From Bradyrhizobium sp. MOS003 (GTDB taxonomy: Bacteria > Pseudomonadota > Alphaproteobacteria > Rhizobiales > Xanthobacteraceae), in the NCBI RefSeq assembly GCF_003020125.1, contig NZ_PYFW01000004.1, positions 558,001 through 622,000 of the forward strand: a stretch of 64,000 nucleotides of DNA, in the 5' to 3' direction. This document shows, piece by piece, positions 42,574-50,429 of the stretch. The translations under genes and the position numbers were made by a program. Numbering within the stretch: the stretch's first letter is position 1; every line of letters starts with the position of its first letter. The notes beneath the pieces are model-generated. The model was not told the origin of the DNA. It ran no database searches and worked only from the letters and a program-made list of their open reading frames with translations.

Positions 42574-42981
42574 TCCGCGTCATTGCAAGCAATGGCTTCA
42601 ACCTAGCTGATTGTTTTCGCGTCTCGCAAGCTCGGTCCGCAAACAAGACGATCGATCGCTCCATCGACGATGCGGCTTTCGCCTGTGGCTGAATAGCCGC
42701 AATCCAGGAAAAGCGCGCCCTGACAGGGCCAACACCGGCATATGCCGGTATCGGCAGCCTGCGCGGTGACCAAACTGGAGGCGCTGATAGACTCATACGA
42801 TGAGAGAGCACGGATATTGCTCTTTCCCATTGCTTGGTCCGATTGCCCCGCGGGTCCTTTATCCCATCGAAAATGATTGCTGCTCCGACCTTGACCAACA
42901 GGATCTCGTTACAGCTGCGAATAACTGCATTTTGGAACATCTGCATGCTGGGCTCCGCGCTCGGCGGAACTCGGTCATTCA
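42574..42981. other. 408-base intergenic region with a palindrome
   Basis: No convincing gene. It probably holds the promoter of the LuxR-type gene (reading left) and a perfect palindrome at 42734-42749. Short open frames exist on both strands, but they have no recognised similarity and no good start sites. Confidence 0.45.
42734..42749. promoter_or_regulatory. Perfect 16-bp palindrome, candidate operator
   Basis: ACCGGCATATGCCGGT is exactly equal to its reverse complement. It lies upstream of a LuxR-type regulator gene, and its size and ACCxG/CxGGT ends resemble lux-box-like sites. No binding protein is established. Confidence 0.4.
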
Positions 42982-43514
42982 TTGGCGAAACGCACAGTCA
43001 GGCTTTTAACGTCACGCCTGGCAGGCAGGATGGAAGCATCACCTACAACCGGCTTGATCCCCGACGGTCCAGGCACCGAGAGCGTCACGGTCAATGGGCC
43101 AGGCACCGTCATCGATCAGCCTGCCGCGCTCTGTATATGGAACTTGAACAGAAACCGGTTCCTATTTCGAGACAGGACCGTGACGTTTCAGGGCTCGCCG
43201 GGAAACGGCAACTACCCGGTTTTCAATCGGATGAGCTTGGGTCAGGCGAGAACGATTGCTATTGACGGCACCATCGTCGGCCAGCTGAGCGCGGTGGTCC
43301 GGCTGTCCTCAACACCGTCAACAATTTCTTCAACAGTGGCGGCGCCCTGCCGGCCTCGTTCGGCAACCTCGTCGGCCCCAGCGGCGCCAATCTCGGCAAT
43401 GAGCTCACGACCTTGTCCGGCGAGATCGCCACCGGCTCACAGCGATCGACCTTCGACGCGATGCACCAGTTCCTGGGCGCGCTCACCGATCCCTTCGCCG
43501 GGCGGTCTGTCTGA
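42982..43514 (+). pseudogene. Decayed autotransporter fragment
   Basis: From about 43266 to the stop at 43512-43514, one frame reads LNTVNNFFNSGGALPASFGN, then LSGEIATGSQRSTFDAM and HQFLGALTDPFAGRSV. This is the segment that in Bradyrhizobium autotransporters links the passenger to the outer-membrane beta-barrel (LSGExATGxQ...FLxxMLDPF). The barrel itself is missing. Upstream, in a different frame, a beta-rich stretch (GPGTESVTVNGPGTVIDQPA, then RTVTFQGSPGNGNYPVFN) may be the remains of the passenger. No start or signal peptide can be assigned; the gene is frameshifted and truncated. Confidence 0.6.
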
Positions 43515-43547
43515 TTTTGATCCAAGCCATGATTTTGATCCAAGTCA
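43512..43547 (+). repeat. Direct repeat, 18-base period
   Basis: TGATTTTGATCCAAG occurs at 43512-43526 and again at 43530-43544, with CCA and TCA after the copies. The first copy overlaps the stop codon of the autotransporter remnant; the second lies 28 bases before the PAN-protein start. It may mark a duplication end point or a regulatory site. Confidence 0.6.
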
Positions 43548-43571
43548 TTTAGACGTCCAAGGAGTGCCCCG

Positions 43572-44483
43572 ATGAAACAGAGGAAATCTATTCTCCACGG
43601 TGGCGCTGCATTCGCGTTGGCGGCTGCATTCATGGTCACCCTGATCTGGCCTAGCTACTCCACCATGACCGAGATCAAGGGCGGCCCCGGTGGCGGCCAC
43701 TACAATCTGACCTGTCCCGGGGGCCAATTCCTCGTCGGCATTCAGGCACGCGCCGGCGGTTGGGTCGACGCGGTCGGCATCATCTGCGCTCCCTACACTG
43801 GGGGAAATCGCGTCGGTGATATCAATCGCGATCCGCGCATGACCGGAGGCAAGGGCGGTGGGCCTCAGGAGTCCTATTGCCCGCCGGGTGAGCCGATGAC
43901 GGGAATCGGCCTCGCATTTACCAGAGGCAACGGCCTCGATCGCCAGTTCGTGAACACGATCGACGTGTTCTGTCCGAGTTCGGACATGAACCAAGTCACC
44001 AAGCGCTGCATCTCCAGCGGCGAAGGCTGCGGCTTCATTCCGCCCAAACGCGCCGGCGACATCATTACGCGCGTCTTCGACTACAAATACGATCAGCTGA
44101 TGTGCCCTCCCGAAGAGCGCGCGACCGGGATTCAGGGCGCGTCGGGCAGCGCCGTCGACTCGATGGGCCTGATTTGCGGCCCAATGAAGGCCTCGGCCCC
44201 CGCTCCAGCGCCGGCTCCCGTCAGTGGCTTCAGTTCGTCATTCGAACCCGGGATCAACCTTCCCGGCAGCGACTATCGCAACGTCGCGATGAACGACAAC
44301 TATCCCAGCACCTGCCGCGACCTCTGCCAGAAGGAAGATCGCTGCAAGTCGTGGACCTGGGTCAAGGCAGGTCTTCAAGGCAAGAAGCCGATGTGCTGGC
44401 TGAAAACCGCAATCCCCGGAGCGCTCAGGAATGCCGACACGGTCTCCGGCGTCAAGCCGGTCGGACGCGTTATCGTTCACTGA
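43572..44483 (+). CDS. Secreted protein with C-terminal PAN/Apple domain
   Basis: A 303-residue protein with an N-terminal signal sequence or anchor (GGAAFALAAAFMVTLIWPSY). Residues about 35-210 contain two or three beta-rich units with the pattern GGPGGGHYNLTCPGGQFLVG followed by IQARAGGWVDAVGIICAPY, and ATGIQGASGSAVDSMGLICG near 205; these resemble jacalin- or vitelline-like lectin repeats with conserved Cys. After a Pro/Ala linker, residues about 230-290 are a PAN_4/Apple domain (SDYRNVAMNDNYPSTCRDLC ... KSWTWVKAG ... MCWLKTAIP). Both module types often bind carbohydrate or protein at the surface. CAAGGAG precedes the start. It is followed 32 bases later by a second PAN gene. Confidence 0.78.
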   Translation: MKQRKSILHGGAAFALAAAFMVTLIWPSYSTMTEIKGGPGGGHYNLTCPGGQFLVGIQARAGGWVDAVGIICAPYTGGNRVGDINRDPRMTGGKGGGPQESYCPPGEPMTGIGLAFTRGNGLDRQFVNTIDVFCPSSDMNQVTKRCISSGEGCGFIPPKRAGDIITRVFDYKYDQLMCPPEERATGIQGASGSAVDSMGLICGPMKASAPAPAPAPVSGFSSSFEPGINLPGSDYRNVAMNDNYPSTCRDLCQKEDRCKSWTWVKAGLQGKKPMCWLKTAIPGALRNADTVSGVKPVGRVIVH

Positions 44484-44515
44484 ACAACACCAACAATCGA
44501 CAGCTAGGACTGATC

Positions 44516-46015
44516 ATGCGCTTCATTGATAGGCTGGTGCGATCTTCCGTGCTGCTGGCAGCGCTTTCGCTGCTCTTTGGCTTGTCCATACTGACAGAGC
44601 CGGCCCGCGCCGACCGGCCGGGCACGCCGAACGAAGTGAAGCTGAACTGGTGTCCTGAAGACAATTCGAAAGCCCCGAGAATTTGCGGCGGATTTCACAA
44701 CACCGCGCCGGAGAGCGTGCTGATCGAAATGGAGTTCACGAAAGACGGCCAGCCGGCCAAGGCCGACAAGATGGGATGCGGACAGGCAACCCAATCTCCT
44801 GCATCAGCCGTATGCTGGACCAGGAACTACCTGAAGGAAGGCTTTGATCGCACCAAGGAGCTTCGCTTTGATATTCGCGATCTCGAGTTCGGCGCGCAAT
44901 ATTGCACGCGCTTCAGAGCGCGGCGCACGACGGACCAGATGGTCTCCGAGCAATGGTCCGCGTGGGCGTGCGCCAAGACGCCTGTTCGGCCGGCAGGGCC
45001 GCCCGTAGCCCCGCAGTTCAAGATCGACTTCACCGACAACAGCCACTACTGCCGGAAACGGGACATCATCGAGGTTACCCACCTCAGCTTCGAAGAGTAC
45101 AGCGAACTCCGGACGACCGTCAGTGCCGCCACCGGGCCGGACAGCGGCGTGACCGGCGTAACCGAATATAACGCGATGTACTACAAGCCGCACATCGCCA
45201 AGCAAGGAATGGCGCCTGATTGTGTCGAAGCAATTCTCGAAAATACCTGGGTGTATGTCGAGGTGTGCTCGTACAACGTTGCCGGCAAGTCCTGCTCGCA
45301 CAAAGTCGCCTCGGCCGCCGCGAAGGTCGTGCTCGATCCGCCGCCGCCGAACCAGAAAGCCTTCAAGCTCACCGGCGCTCCGCGCGATCCGACCTTCCAA
45401 CCCGATGTCAATCTGGCTGGAATGGACTATCGCAACCAGCCGATGGTCGGCAACAATGATCCGCAGGCCTGCCAGGCGATGTGCAACGCCGAGGACGTGT
45501 GCAAGGCATGGACTTGGGTAAAGCCCGCCGTGCAAGGACCGCATGCGGTTTGCTGGCTGAAGCGAGCCGTGCCGCCGCGAGCCTGGGGCATGTATACGAC
45601 GTCGGGCGTCAAAGCCGGCGGCATCGCGACCACTCCGCCCCCCGCACAACCGCCAGCGAATACCAATCCGCCGGCGAGCGTTCCTTCATCAGCCAACGCT
45701 CAGCCGGCCACCAACCCGCCTCCGGCAAGCGGCCAAAGCGGCATCCTGACCGGCGTCGACATGCCCGGCAAGGACTACCGCAGGGTGGATCTCAATGCGG
45801 GGGCGGCTCCGGCCGCATGCCAAAGCCTCTGTGCGCAGGAGGCGCCGTGCAAGGCGTGGACGTGGGTGAGGTACAATCCGCAAACGGCAAAGCCGGCGTG
45901 CTGGCTGAAGAATGACGTTCCACTACGCGTGGCTAACCCGGACGTGGCTTCAGGCCTGAAGGGCTCAGCCTCTGGCTCTGGCTCGCGCCCCGACTTCCGG
46001 CGGCGCGTCCAATGA
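44516..46015 (+). CDS. Secreted protein with FN3-like and two PAN/Apple domains
   Basis: A 499-residue protein with a signal peptide (SSVLLAALSLLFGLSILTEP). Residues about 35-165 resemble fibronectin type III (PGTPNEVKLNWCPEDNS ... TRFRARRTTDQMVSEQWSAW). A second Cys-containing beta region follows to about 280. PAN_4 domain 1 (about 300-360) reads NLAGMDYRNQPMVGNNDPQA, KAWTWVKPA and CWLKRAVPP; PAN domain 2 (about 420-485) reads VDMPGKDYRRVDLNAGAAPA, KAWTWVRYN and CWLKNDVPL. A Pro/Asn-rich linker of about 45 residues separates them. It is probably a secreted adhesion or binding protein and a paralogue of the neighbour. Confidence 0.8.
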   Translation: MRFIDRLVRSSVLLAALSLLFGLSILTEPARADRPGTPNEVKLNWCPEDNSKAPRICGGFHNTAPESVLIEMEFTKDGQPAKADKMGCGQATQSPASAVCWTRNYLKEGFDRTKELRFDIRDLEFGAQYCTRFRARRTTDQMVSEQWSAWACAKTPVRPAGPPVAPQFKIDFTDNSHYCRKRDIIEVTHLSFEEYSELRTTVSAATGPDSGVTGVTEYNAMYYKPHIAKQGMAPDCVEAILENTWVYVEVCSYNVAGKSCSHKVASAAAKVVLDPPPPNQKAFKLTGAPRDPTFQPDVNLAGMDYRNQPMVGNNDPQACQAMCNAEDVCKAWTWVKPAVQGPHAVCWLKRAVPPRAWGMYTTSGVKAGGIATTPPPAQPPANTNPPASVPSSANAQPATNPPPASGQSGILTGVDMPGKDYRRVDLNAGAAPAACQSLCAQEAPCKAWTWVRYNPQTAKPACWLKNDVPLRVANPDVASGLKGSASGSGSRPDFRRRVQ

Positions 46016-46224
46016 CAGCGAATGGCGTCTCCCGAAAAGATCTTTTTTGGCTGCATCGTTCCTGATTGCCGCAGCATCCGCCGCATACGCCTTCGCGGTT
46101 TACGGTGCCATCGGCACGAACACGCCAAGCAGGGCGGCGACAAGGGTGCGCTTGGGCCGGCCATCAGCGACGAGGCCGCAGCGCCCAATGGCGGCCGGTT
46201 CAATACCTTCAAGAACGGCCTGAT
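46016..46224 (+). other. Degenerate stretch after the PAN genes
   Basis: No intact gene. One plus-strand frame includes KRSFLAASFLIAAASAAYAF, which looks like a signal peptide, but it has no good start and soon becomes disordered with a stop. It may be the relic of another exported protein. It adjoins the decayed GrlR-like copy. Confidence 0.35.
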
Positions 46225-46530
46225 CTAATGGCATCCGAAGATCGACGCGTTCGCCGTGGAAGGCGCCATCGCACCGTCATCGAGCCGCATCAGGATAACC
46301 CAGAAATTGCCGCCCCGCATCGTGTCGGCGTTGCCGTCGAGACGGATCTGGTTGCCGCTCAGCCGGCCGCCTGCACCGATCCTGGCGACATAGGCCCCTA
46401 TCAACGGCTGTAATGGGGATCCTCGTTGTGCCGTTCGGTGATCACCCAGCGACGATCTCGCCGCCGCGCGCCCGATACGTTCCAAGGGGGACGAAAGCCC
46501 GAATTGCCGCCGAGCATCTTGCTCGCCGAA
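46225..46530 (-). pseudogene. Decayed GrlR-like protein, N-terminal half
   Basis: The minus strand encodes KMLGGNSGF near 46505-46530, then in shifted frames GTYRARGGEIVA, ITERHNEDPHY and finally IGAYVARIGAGGRLSGNQIR followed by LDGNADTMRGGNFWVILMRL. These match, in order, the first half of the intact protein at 47841-48545 (GKMLGGNSGFAHLGTYVERD ... RGRLVGNEIRLQGGADTMPG). At least two frameshifts are needed and the second GrlR-like half is missing. It is a relic of a third paralogue. Confidence 0.75.
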
Positions 46531-46602
46531 GCGCGCTTCAATTGGTCATGCGCCTAACTGCCGCGATGAGAGCCTCGGACAGTCGGAGAGGGAATCATCG
46601 TG

Positions 46603-46788
46603 TCACTTCGCGTAACCCTGTGATCGGAGCCACGAGATCCGACGCTCACCATTCATCCAATCGTCAATTTCGGCCTTGCTCGTGAAGCCCGTGATTTCTC
46701 GGGGTTCTGCGCCCGGGTACTCGGCGATGATCGCCCAGTCGCCCTCGGCCTTACGGATTGGTTTGAAGCTCACTTTTATTTTTGCCAT
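46603..46788 (-). CDS. Small conserved hypothetical protein
   Basis: A 61-residue soluble protein: MAKIKVSFKPIRKAEGDWAI opens a beta hairpin, EYPGAEPREITGF closes it, and TSKAEIDDWMNGERRISWLR is a C-terminal helix. This beta-beta-alpha layout and the KAEGDWAI/EYP pattern are seen in many very small rhizobial proteins. The function is unknown. Confidence 0.65.
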   Translation of the reverse strand: MAKIKVSFKPIRKAEGDWAIIAEYPGAEPREITGFTSKAEIDDWMNGERRISWLRSQGYAK

Positions 46789-47110
46789 GCCCGACTATGC
46801 AGGAAAGTGCGCGAAAAGGGAACCTCCCCAAGCACTCGAGGTCGCTCCCGCCATCACTCACCGGTTTGAGCGGCTCTGAACTACGGAACAATTGCACAAG
46901 CCGTAATAAGAAGCAGCCGTCGACTTCTACTTGAAGTCTCTCGGCTACTGATGTAATGTGTCGAGCATCGATACTGGCCGAACAACTGTTCCGCTTTCGC
47001 CTCAGATCCTGACGGCGCGCACGTTTCAGACATTCTCCAAAATCGACTACCGAGACGCTGGCAGCAGTCCGCGCGCCAGCGCTCTTGCGCGCATGCGAAA
47101 GGAAGACCCG
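46789..47110. other. 322-base region upstream of the cold-shock gene
   Basis: No gene recognised. The region between about 46880 and 46960 is relatively AT-rich and may hold the promoter; the remainder would give the cold-shock mRNA a long 5' leader of the kind that usually controls its translation by temperature. No specific fold can be proved by eye. Confidence 0.4.
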
Positions 47111-47320
47111 ATGAATACGGGAACAGTGATGTGGTTTAACAGCCAAAAGGGCTTCGGCTTTATCCAGCCGTCAAACGGCAGCACCGACGTTTTCGTTCAT
47201 ATCAGCGCGGTCGAACGCGCCGGCATGGGCACCCTGAACGAGGGGCAGACGGTGTCTTATGACGTCGTCGCAGACCGTCGCACCGGCAAGTCCGCTGCCG
47301 ATAATCTTCGTGCTGCTTAA
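47111..47320 (+). CDS. Cold-shock protein (CspA family)
   Basis: A 69-residue single-domain cold-shock protein that binds single-stranded nucleic acids as an RNA chaperone. RNP1 is KGFGFIQP and RNP2 is VFVHIS; the opening NTGTVMWFNSQKG is typical. AAAGGAAG lies before the ATG at 47111. A strong intrinsic terminator follows at 47382-47413, so it is a monocistronic unit. Confidence 0.95.
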   Translation: MNTGTVMWFNSQKGFGFIQPSNGSTDVFVHISAVERAGMGTLNEGQTVSYDVVADRRTGKSAADNLRAA

Positions 47321-47381
47321 TTAAGAGCACGACAGACCTGTCGCTCTCGCCATGGATGTACTGGCAGAGCTTGTGGTCCTG

Positions 47382-47413
47382 CCCCGCTCCTGAGTCTTCA
47401 GGGCGGGGTTTTT
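47382..47413 (+). terminator. Rho-independent terminator of the cold-shock gene
   Basis: CCCCGC and CCTGA (with one bulged T) pair with TCAGG and GCGGGG around a GTCT loop, giving an 11-bp stem followed by TTTTT. Confidence 0.88.
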
Positions 47414-47504
47414 GCTTCAACCCGAGCAAGGGCGGGAGCCGGCAGAATGTGTTACGTCAAGCCCGCACTTGACGTCACAGCAGCTGCAAACATCGAGGTA
47501 ACAC

Positions 47505-47711
47505 ATGTCGTATGCCTATAAGCTGAATGAAGACGTGCGCCACCAGCCCCAGGGTCCGCAAGGACGTGCCACCACCGAACCGCCCATGATCTATACCATC
47601 ATTCAACACATGCCGATCGAATCTGACGGACGCGTGAGATACCGCATCAGGGCCAAGTCCGAAAAGATCGAGCGAGTCGTTACGGAAGATCAGCTTTCGT
47701 ATTTTCAATGA
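47505..47711 (+). CDS. Small conserved rhizobial protein
   Basis: A 68-residue soluble protein. After a polar N-terminus, the core is PPMIYTIIQHMPIESDGRVR followed by YRIRAKSEKIERVVTEDQL, a compact beta-rich pattern found in small rhizobial proteins. A GAGG site precedes the ATG at 47505. The function is unknown. Confidence 0.68.
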   Translation: MSYAYKLNEDVRHQPQGPQGRATTEPPMIYTIIQHMPIESDGRVRYRIRAKSEKIERVVTEDQLSYFQ

Positions 47712-47840
47712 TCTTCTGATTGAGGCCGGCAGCGGATTCACGCGACGAGAACCTCATGACGACGTCTCCCTGCGCTCAGAACGCGAGGGCGCTCTTTTCG
47801 GCTGAAAACGACGAGATTGCCGGATGAGCAAGCACGGCCT

Positions 47841-48545
47841 TTAGGCCCTTCTCATCAACCTGAGCGAAGCCGCCAACCGCAGGCTACGCTTGCCGGCGAG
47901 CGCGATGCCTTCGAGCTCGCCGCTATCTGCGTTGCAGGTCCCGGAAAAGCCGATCCCGACCTCATAGCCGCCGAACACGGGATTCTCGCCCTTCGCAGGC
48001 GTGTGCTCCTGGTTGAGCATCTCGCCCTTCCAGCGGCCGTCCGCCGAGGAATAGGATCCGAGATAATAGAAGAACGCATCGCCGCCGAGGATGCGGCCGT
48101 CGATCAGCAGCATCACGCCGGAGAGCCCGGCCTCGACGCCGTCGAGCGCGCGCAGGCTCATTCCGTAGAACCCGTTGGCGATGCCGCCCTGCCCGATCGT
48201 GCCGCGGGGCGGCAGCGCCCCGTCATCGAGCCGCGTGAGATTGGCCCAGAAGCTGGCGCCCGGCATGGTGTCCGCACCGCCTTGCAGACGGATTTCGTTG
48301 CCAACCAGCCGGCCGCGCGCCGCGATCGAGGCGACGTCCGCCCCCATTAGCGGCTTGTAGTTGGGATCGTGGTTATGCCGCTCGGTGATGACCTCGGCGA
48401 TGATCTCGCCGTCGCGCTCGACATAGGTGCCGAGATGCGCAAAGCCCGAATTGCCGCCCAGCATCTTGCCGTCATGCAGGCACATGATGCTGCGGCCTGC
48501 CGCGTCGTTGACGCCGTATTCAACCTTGTAGAGTCCATCCAGCAA
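47841..48545 (-). CDS. Tandem GrlR-like protein
   Basis: A protein of about 234 residues made of two GrlR-type beta-barrel units. Unit 1 (residues about 1-110) reads LDGLYKVEYGVNDAAGRSIM, HDGKMLGGNSGFAHLGTY; unit 2 (about 120-234) reads ANGFYGMSLRALDGVEAGLS, DGRILGGDAFFYYLGSYSSA and GKRSLRLAASLRL. GrlR is the negative regulator of the LEE type III secretion genes in Escherichia coli; rhizobial relatives are numerous but uncharacterised. There is no signal peptide. The start is uncertain: TTG at 48545 is the best fit to the first unit. It has a close paralogue at 51132 and a decayed copy at 46225. Confidence 0.75.
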   Translation of the reverse strand: MLDGLYKVEYGVNDAAGRSIMCLHDGKMLGGNSGFAHLGTYVERDGEIIAEVITERHNHDPNYKPLMGADVASIAARGRLVGNEIRLQGGADTMPGASFWANLTRLDDGALPPRGTIGQGGIANGFYGMSLRALDGVEAGLSGVMLLIDGRILGGDAFFYYLGSYSSADGRWKGEMLNQEHTPAKGENPVFGGYEVGIGFSGTCNADSGELEGIALAGKRSLRLAASLRLMRRA

Positions 48546-48824
48546 CGTAACCAGCCCACAACATCGGAAAAGAACGCAGGCTACCTAGCATTGCCGCCGC
48601 ACCTCGGCCACCCGGCTTTTCCGCGCAGGGGCCTTGCGGGACCGCGGCCCGACGCCATCATCTTCCTGTTTTGCCGGACGGGTCAAAGCGGATTTCTTTG
48701 CCGATCGGTCAAAGCGAGATTTCGCCAAATCGGAAGACTGTAATTCCGCTGCGATTTCAACGACTCCCTACTGTGCATGGGGTTGTTTTCGCGTTTTTTG
48801 TTTTGAGCGGGGCTTCATCGCGCG

Positions 48825-48974
48825 TCAATGCCGCTTGAAGTACTGCACCTCACGCTCGTGCTTCTCGGCAGCCGCACGGCTTTTGAAAGTCCCGAGGTTA
48901 CGACGCTTGCCGGTCTTCGGATTCACCTTGCGTGAATAGAGGCGGTATTCGCCCGACGCCAGTTTGCGGATCAT
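48825..48974 (-). CDS. 49-residue conserved basic protein
   Basis: MIRKLASGEYRLYSRKVNPK starts a short basic protein that continues TGKRRNLGTFKSRAAAEKHE and ends REVQYFKRH. AGGAGGTG lies at ideal spacing before the ATG at 48974. The pattern (SGEYRLYSRK...GTFxSRxxAExHE) is repeated in very small rhizobial proteins and suggests a nucleic-acid- or membrane-associated role, which is unproved. Confidence 0.75.
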   Translation of the reverse strand: MIRKLASGEYRLYSRKVNPKTGKRRNLGTFKSRAAAEKHEREVQYFKRH

Positions 48975-49068
48975 GACCGCACCTCCTGCTTGCCGAGGTC
49001 TCAACGGCCCGTGCCGGAGCTGGTTCCTGCTTCGAACCATCAGGCGGGAGCGCCCGACAAAGAGGCAC

Positions 49069-49527
49069 ATGAGTGAGACCGGGCCATCAGCCGAAGAGCA
49101 GATCGCAGCGTTCGTCGCCGGCGCGGCGAAGCAGCCGCTGCTCGATGCCGCCTTCGAACTCTGGCGCTGTCGCTACCGGCTGGATTCAATCGAGGGGCGC
49201 CCGACCGCCGAAGAGGTCCGCATCAATCGCACCCTCAACCCGCAGCAGATGGCGGCGAAGTACCGCTACGACCGCGACCACGCCCATGAAGGGCCGATGT
49301 TCGGTTATGTGAAGCGCGCCCATCCCGATGCCGATGACGAGGCAATCCGGCGGGCCATCATCACAGCGGTCAAATTCGAGGCCGCGACCGAAGCTCATTT
49401 CAAATGGGACGGCGATTTCTGGGAATGCGTCGTCCGCGCCGTGGCGCAGGCCGCAGCAGAGTATCCCGATTTCCTCGAGACGACCTATCGCGACGCCCGC
49501 AACAATCTCGCCTACTACATGAAGTGA
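49069..49527 (+). CDS. Hypothetical soluble protein
   Basis: A 152-residue, mainly helical, charged protein: LLDAAFELWRCRYRLDSIEG, RTLNPQQMAAKYRYDRDHAH and a final FWECVVRAVAQAAAEYPDFL segment. There are two Cys but no visible metal motif or signal peptide. AGAGG precedes the ATG at 49069. It is divergent from the 49-residue gene. No family can be named. Confidence 0.6.
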   Translation: MSETGPSAEEQIAAFVAGAAKQPLLDAAFELWRCRYRLDSIEGRPTAEEVRINRTLNPQQMAAKYRYDRDHAHEGPMFGYVKRAHPDADDEAIRRAIITAVKFEAATEAHFKWDGDFWECVVRAVAQAAAEYPDFLETTYRDARNNLAYYMK

Positions 49528-49575
49528 GCTGCCAAGGCGCACGCCAGGCTCATCTCTCGCAAAGGGAGCAGTGCG

Positions 49576-50397
49576 CTAGAAGCACAGCGTGGTGACGAGC
49601 TTGCCCTGCTTGTCCTTGATCGCGTAGGGGCAGCGCAGCCGCTCCAGCGCTGCCTTGGCGTCTGCGTCGCCGAGCGCGGCGGCGCGTTCGTAATAGGCCT
49701 TCGCGGCGTCCTTGTCTTTTGGCCCACCGCGGCCGCCTTCCGCGAAGGCCCCCACCCGTTCCAGTGCGCCGGGATGGTTTTGCGCCGCTGCCTTCTCGAA
49801 CAGCGCACGCGCCGCGACGTCGTCCTTTGCACCGCCCGAACCTTCGGAAAGCATCAGCCCGAGCTGGTACTGCGCCTCCGCGTTGGTCTCGGCGGCCTTG
49901 CCGAGCAGCGCCCGCGCCTGCGCGGGATCGGCCGGCGCGGCGCCACCCGCGCCGCCGAGCGCGGCGAGGTTGCTGACGCCGCGGGGGTTGCCTGATTGCG
50001 CCGCCTTCTCGAACAGCTTTCGCGCCTGAGCTTCGTCCTTGGCGATGCCAGAGCCGGTGCCATAGGCAACGCCGAGCTCGACCATCGCCGCGCTCGATCC
50101 CTTGTCGGCCGCCTTTCGCCAGGCGGCGATCGCCTCAGCCGTCTGCCGGTTGGCGGCATAGGCGCGGCCGAGCGCGAACATCGCACGGCGCGACGATGCT
50201 GCGGCCTGCTTGCAGAACCTGATCGCGGTCGCGACGTCGGAGGCAGCAATCTCGGCCACGCCCCTCACGTCAGCCGGCTTGTCGGGATCGCTGGGATCGG
50301 CCGCGACCCGGTCGCACAACACGAGATCGGCCGATTGCGCGCGCGCCGCCAGGGGCGCAGCGAGCACGAGGAACATGGCAAGGAAACAAATCCGCAT
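49576..50397 (-). CDS. Secreted Sel1-like repeat protein
   Basis: A 273-residue exported protein with a signal peptide (ICFLAMFLVLAAPLAARAQ). After a Cys-containing N-terminal segment (ASDVATAIRFCKQA), several Sel1-like TPR units follow: GSSAAMVELGVAYGTGSGIA, AEAQYQLGLMLSEGSGGAKD and DAAKAYYERAAALGDADAKA. Sel1 repeats mediate protein-protein contacts, here in the periplasm. The tail CPYAIKDKQGKLVTTLCF has two Cys that may form a disulphide. It follows the ModA-like gene on the same strand by 32 bases. Confidence 0.8.
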   Translation of the reverse strand: MRICFLAMFLVLAAPLAARAQSADLVLCDRVAADPSDPDKPADVRGVAEIAASDVATAIRFCKQAAASSRRAMFALGRAYAANRQTAEAIAAWRKAADKGSSAAMVELGVAYGTGSGIAKDEAQARKLFEKAAQSGNPRGVSNLAALGGAGGAAPADPAQARALLGKAAETNAEAQYQLGLMLSEGSGGAKDDVAARALFEKAAAQNHPGALERVGAFAEGGRGGPKDKDAAKAYYERAAALGDADAKAALERLRCPYAIKDKQGKLVTTLCF

Positions 50398-50429
50398 GGT
50401 CGTCACGTTGCGTCCCCGCTCCGGCAAAT

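Noticed and set aside
43082..43260. Independent gene for the beta-rich reading (VTVNGPGTVIDQPA...) before the autotransporter remnant
   Set aside because: It has no start site or signal sequence and runs without a break in frame into noise after 43296, so it is treated as part of the decayed gene.
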